Below, piece after piece: positions 61,927 through 64,000 of a DNA stretch of 64,000 nt (positions within the stretch are counted from its first letter, which is position 1; every line of letters starts with the position of its first letter). The notes under the pieces were generated by a model. It ran no database searches. It saw nothing but the letters and a program-made list of their open reading frames with translations, and was not told the DNA's origin. The translations under genes and the position numbers were made by a program. The DNA is from Cohnella sp. CFH 77786 (GTDB lineage: Bacteria > Bacillota > Bacilli > Paenibacillales > Paenibacillaceae), in contig NZ_WJIB01000001.1 in assembly GCF_019400745.1 (NCBI RefSeq), positions 372,001-436,000 of the forward strand, in the 5' to 3' direction.

Positions 61927-63111
61927 TTACTTCGGATCTCTCTCTTGATTCGATGGCGCGTTCACAAGGGTGCCGGGTTCGTCCGCCGAATCGTTCGCGT
62001 GAGCAGCGCCGGGTGCTGCGGAAGGTGCGTTGACGGGTTCCAAGGCTGCTTCCAGGGAGGCGCGCGCGTTCCATTCTTTGCGTTTCTGTTCTGCCGCCTC
62101 TCTGCGCGTCCGCCGTTGGCTCCGTACGATGAAATAGGCTGGGACTCCGATCACGGCCGCTAACGCCAGGATAGGCAACAAGGCAGACGCGAAGACGAGC
62201 AGCGCCTCGCCGATTTGGCCCAGCGCCTTGGCGCTTCCGGACAACGCGTCCGCCATGCGCTGGCCGACATTCTTATCCTTCTGCACTGCCGGCTCCATGT
62301 CCTCCGTCCCCTCGTACATTCTCACGTTGACCGTCGAATACGCCACGTTTTGGTCGAGGTAACGCATGCGCCCTTTAATCTGTTCGATTTGCTCCTGGAC
62401 GGCGGCGAGCTCGTTCGAGAAACGCACGAGATCGTCGGTCTTCGTCGCTTTATCCATGAAAGAGAGCAGGCGGGCTTCAACCGTCTTCTTCGCTTGCAGA
62501 CGCGCCGTGAGGTCGACGAACTCTTCGGTCACGTCGCTTCCTTCCATTTGGAGCTGAAGGTCCTTCTGGATGTCGCGAAGCCTCTCGATGAACGGCGAAA
62601 ACCCGTCAGCCGGTACTTTGATGACGTAGGTCGCCCCTTTGCCGCTTGCATCCAAGGTATTGTTGAATTGCAAAACGTACGACCCGCTGAGGTGGATGGC
62701 ATCCTTCAGCTTCTCTTCCGCGGCATCGTAATCGGGGACTTTCATGGACACGTTCGCTTTGTAAATCACTTTGCGGTTCGTGCCCATATCCGGATCCGCG
62801 ATCGGTCCGATGCCCCCGACGTCGGCTCCGGCCTGTGCGGATTGCGATGACGACGCCTGATCCTGGACGGTCACTTGTGCCGACGGAGCATTGGCGAACG
62901 ACTTCGAAGCGGCACCCTGCTCGGACGACGAAGCCATCGCATTGGCGGCCTGTTCCGCCGGTGCCGCAGCTTCCGGAGCTTCAGCCCCGGAATCGTCGCT
63001 TTTACTGCTGCAGGCGGCCGCGAATGCGAGCATCAGTGCGAGCGAGCCGATCATCGCCGCCAATCTGCCGATCCCGTTTCTCCTGCCCCCAACTTTTTTC
63101 CTGGTCGACAT
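61927..63111 (-). CDS. DUF4349-family lipoprotein
   Basis: A 394-residue predicted lipoprotein with lipobox AFAAAC (Cys34) after a hydrophobic signal, an Ala/Ser/Glu-rich linker, and the DUF4349 domain (NRKVIYKANVSMKVPDYDAA; TYVIKVPADGFSPFIERLRD; a coiled-coil stretch around LAAVQEQIEQIKGRMRYLDQ). A C-terminal TM segment (ALLVFASALLPILALAAVIG) and a basic cytoplasmic tail follow, so it may be anchored at both ends. Function unknown. ATG at 63111 is chosen with GGGGGA 8 nt upstream; the frame extends to 63279 without support. It has its own terminator. Confidence 0.9.
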   Translation of the reverse strand: MSTRKKVGGRRNGIGRLAAMIGSLALMLAFAAACSSKSDDSGAEAPEAAAPAEQAANAMASSSEQGAASKSFANAPSAQVTVQDQASSSQSAQAGADVGGIGPIADPDMGTNRKVIYKANVSMKVPDYDAAEEKLKDAIHLSGSYVLQFNNTLDASGKGATYVIKVPADGFSPFIERLRDIQKDLQLQMEGSDVTEEFVDLTARLQAKKTVEARLLSFMDKATKTDDLVRFSNELAAVQEQIEQIKGRMRYLDQNVAYSTVNVRMYEGTEDMEPAVQKDKNVGQRMADALSGSAKALGQIGEALLVFASALLPILALAAVIGVPAYFIVRSQRRTRREAAEQKRKEWNARASLEAALEPVNAPSAAPGAAHANDSADEPGTLVNAPSNQERDPK

Positions 63112-63483
63112 AGAGGAGTCCCCCTTTTTCGCTTTCTGCCCTCTAGACGTCCAGGAGACTCGATAGGTTGCCGGAAAGTGCCAATCGTCGATAAGTTCAT
63201 GACAAGGAATTCGGGGTATACGTCTAACAAGTGCTACCGAGGGTATCGATGACTTGCTGTTGACGGTTCGGATTTGCATATCGCATCGGACGCCGCGGAC
63301 ACGGACACCTAATTTCTAAGTCAACCGAACACCACTATTGTTGCAGACCTAAGTCGACCTTCTGGATGAATGCAGGAGCGCCCTTATTTCTCCCGCTTCC
63401 GCAGCGTTGGACACTCTTGCAGCGGATTGATGGAAATCGAACGGAATCGTGGCACACCGGTGCTCTCTTTCACCGATCAGCGC
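63112..63483. other. Non-coding stretch between ahcY and the DUF4349 gene
   Basis: No gene seen. It should hold the promoter of the DUF4349 gene; TTGACT at about 63318-63323 (minus strand) is not followed by a good -10 at the right distance, so no promoter is called. Confidence 0.4.
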
Positions 63484-63527
63484 AAAAAAACCTCCGTTCC
63501 GCCGATGAGGGCAGAAACGGAGGTTTA
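63484..63527 (-). terminator. Terminator after ahcY
   Basis: On the minus strand CCTCCGTT (63523-63516) pairs with AACGGAGG (63498-63491) around a 17-nt loop and is followed by seven T residues. Confidence 0.9.
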
Positions 63528-63545
63528 TCGCGAACAAGAACAATT

Positions 63546-64000
63546 CTAATGCGCTGCCCAACTGTCCAGATAAGCCTTCTGTTCGGCGGTCAGCGAATCG
63601 ATGCGGATCCCGAGCGCTTCCAGCTTCGTGCGGGCGACTTGCTCGTCGAGCTCGTACGGCACGTTGACGACGCGTTTGCCGATTTGCTGATAATTCTCGT
63701 TGACGTATCGGAGCGACAAAGCCTGGAGCGCGAAGGTCATGTCCATGATCTCCGCCGGATGGCCGTCGCCGGCCGCGAGGTTGACGAGCCGCCCTTCGGC
63801 GAGCACGTAGATTTTGCGGCCGTCCTTCAGCGTGTATTCCTCGATATTTCGGCGGACGACCCGCTTGGAGACGGACATCGCGGCCAACTCGACGAGATTG
63901 ACCTCGACGTCGAAGTGTCCTGCGTTGGAAAGGATCGCCCCGTCCTTCATGACCGCGATATGCTCGCCGCGGATGACGTCCTTGTTTCCGGTAACCGTGA
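63546..64000 (-). CDS. ahcY: S-adenosylhomocysteine hydrolase, 3' part
   Basis: Reversibly hydrolyses S-adenosylhomocysteine to homocysteine and adenosine, with bound NAD. Only the last 151 residues are inside the window; the gene continues past the right edge. TVTGNKDVIRGEHIAVMKDG, ILSNAGHFDVEVN and the C-terminal LGIRIDSLTAEQKAYL match the family. The internal ATG at 63950 is not the start. Confidence 0.95.
   Translation of the reverse strand, partial: TVTGNKDVIRGEHIAVMKDGAILSNAGHFDVEVNLVELAAMSVSKRVVRRNIEEYTLKDGRKIYVLAEGRLVNLAAGDGHPAEIMDMTFALQALSLRYVNENYQQIGKRVVNVPYELDEQVARTKLEALGIRIDSLTAEQKAYLDSWAAH

Overview
The window looks like a high-GC, endospore-forming member of the Paenibacillaceae (Cohnella or Paenibacillus type). 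The evidence is a division/cell-wall (dcw) cluster that includes spoVD and spoVE, the spoIIGA-sigE-sigG sporulation block, divIVA next to ileS, an Ile T-box, and carbohydrate ABC transporters paired with YesM/YesN-type two-component systems. MurE carries the DNPR motif of meso-diaminopimelate-type peptidoglycan synthesis. Almost every gene is on the minus strand, so the window reads right to left in transcription order.

Right part (63.9 to 42.0 kb): 3' part of ahcY, a DUF4349 lipoprotein, then mraZ-rsmH-ftsL-pbpB-spoVD-murE-murF-mraY-murD-spoVE-murG-murB-murA-divIB-ftsA-ftsZ, ending in a strong terminator. Four MraZ-type boxes at exact 10-bp spacing precede mraZ. Left part (13.1 to 0 kb): spoIIGA-sigE-sigG, one plus-strand lipoprotein gene, ylmC, pgeF, ylmE, sepF, ylmG, ylmH, divIVA, an MFS transporter, and ileS behind its T-box leader. 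This is the order known from Bacillus subtilis, where ftsZ and spoIIGA are near neighbours.

Here ftsZ and spoIIGA are separated by about 27 kb of accessory carbohydrate genes (13.8-41.1 kb). Operon I (34.4 to 24.1 kb) encodes a clan GH-A-like glycoside hydrolase, a ferritin-like di-iron protein, an SGNH esterase, an Lpl-type ABC importer, and a YesM/YesN pair. Operon II (24.0 to 13.8 kb) encodes a second YesM/YesN pair, a second sugar importer, a Gfo/Idh dehydrogenase, a cupin, and a UPF0261/TIM-barrel pair resembling the two halves of plant Tm-1. Upstream lie two large secreted proteins that combine an alpha/beta esterase with a parallel beta-helix in opposite orders. The likely logic is extracellular de-esterification and binding or cleavage of a polysaccharide, import of oligosaccharides by two importers (no ATPase gene is present, so a shared MsmX-like ATPase is presumed), and cytoplasmic breakdown. 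The substrate is not determined.

The most notable non-coding structure is a pair of long direct repeats (13478-13753 and 41133-41920) bracketing the island exactly. Each has a GACCGC/GCGGTC hairpin, an array of 51-bp units (2 copies against 12) and a shared right flank of about 140 bp. Others are: a 41-bp sequence shared upstream of the glycoside hydrolase operon and the 40.4-kb esterase, containing half-sites 21 bp apart as AraC-family regulators use; four 33-bp tandem palindromes in the sepF leader; and a roughly 90-bp hairpin-forming repeat present twice. No transposase, integrase, tRNA, rRNA or CRISPR array was seen.
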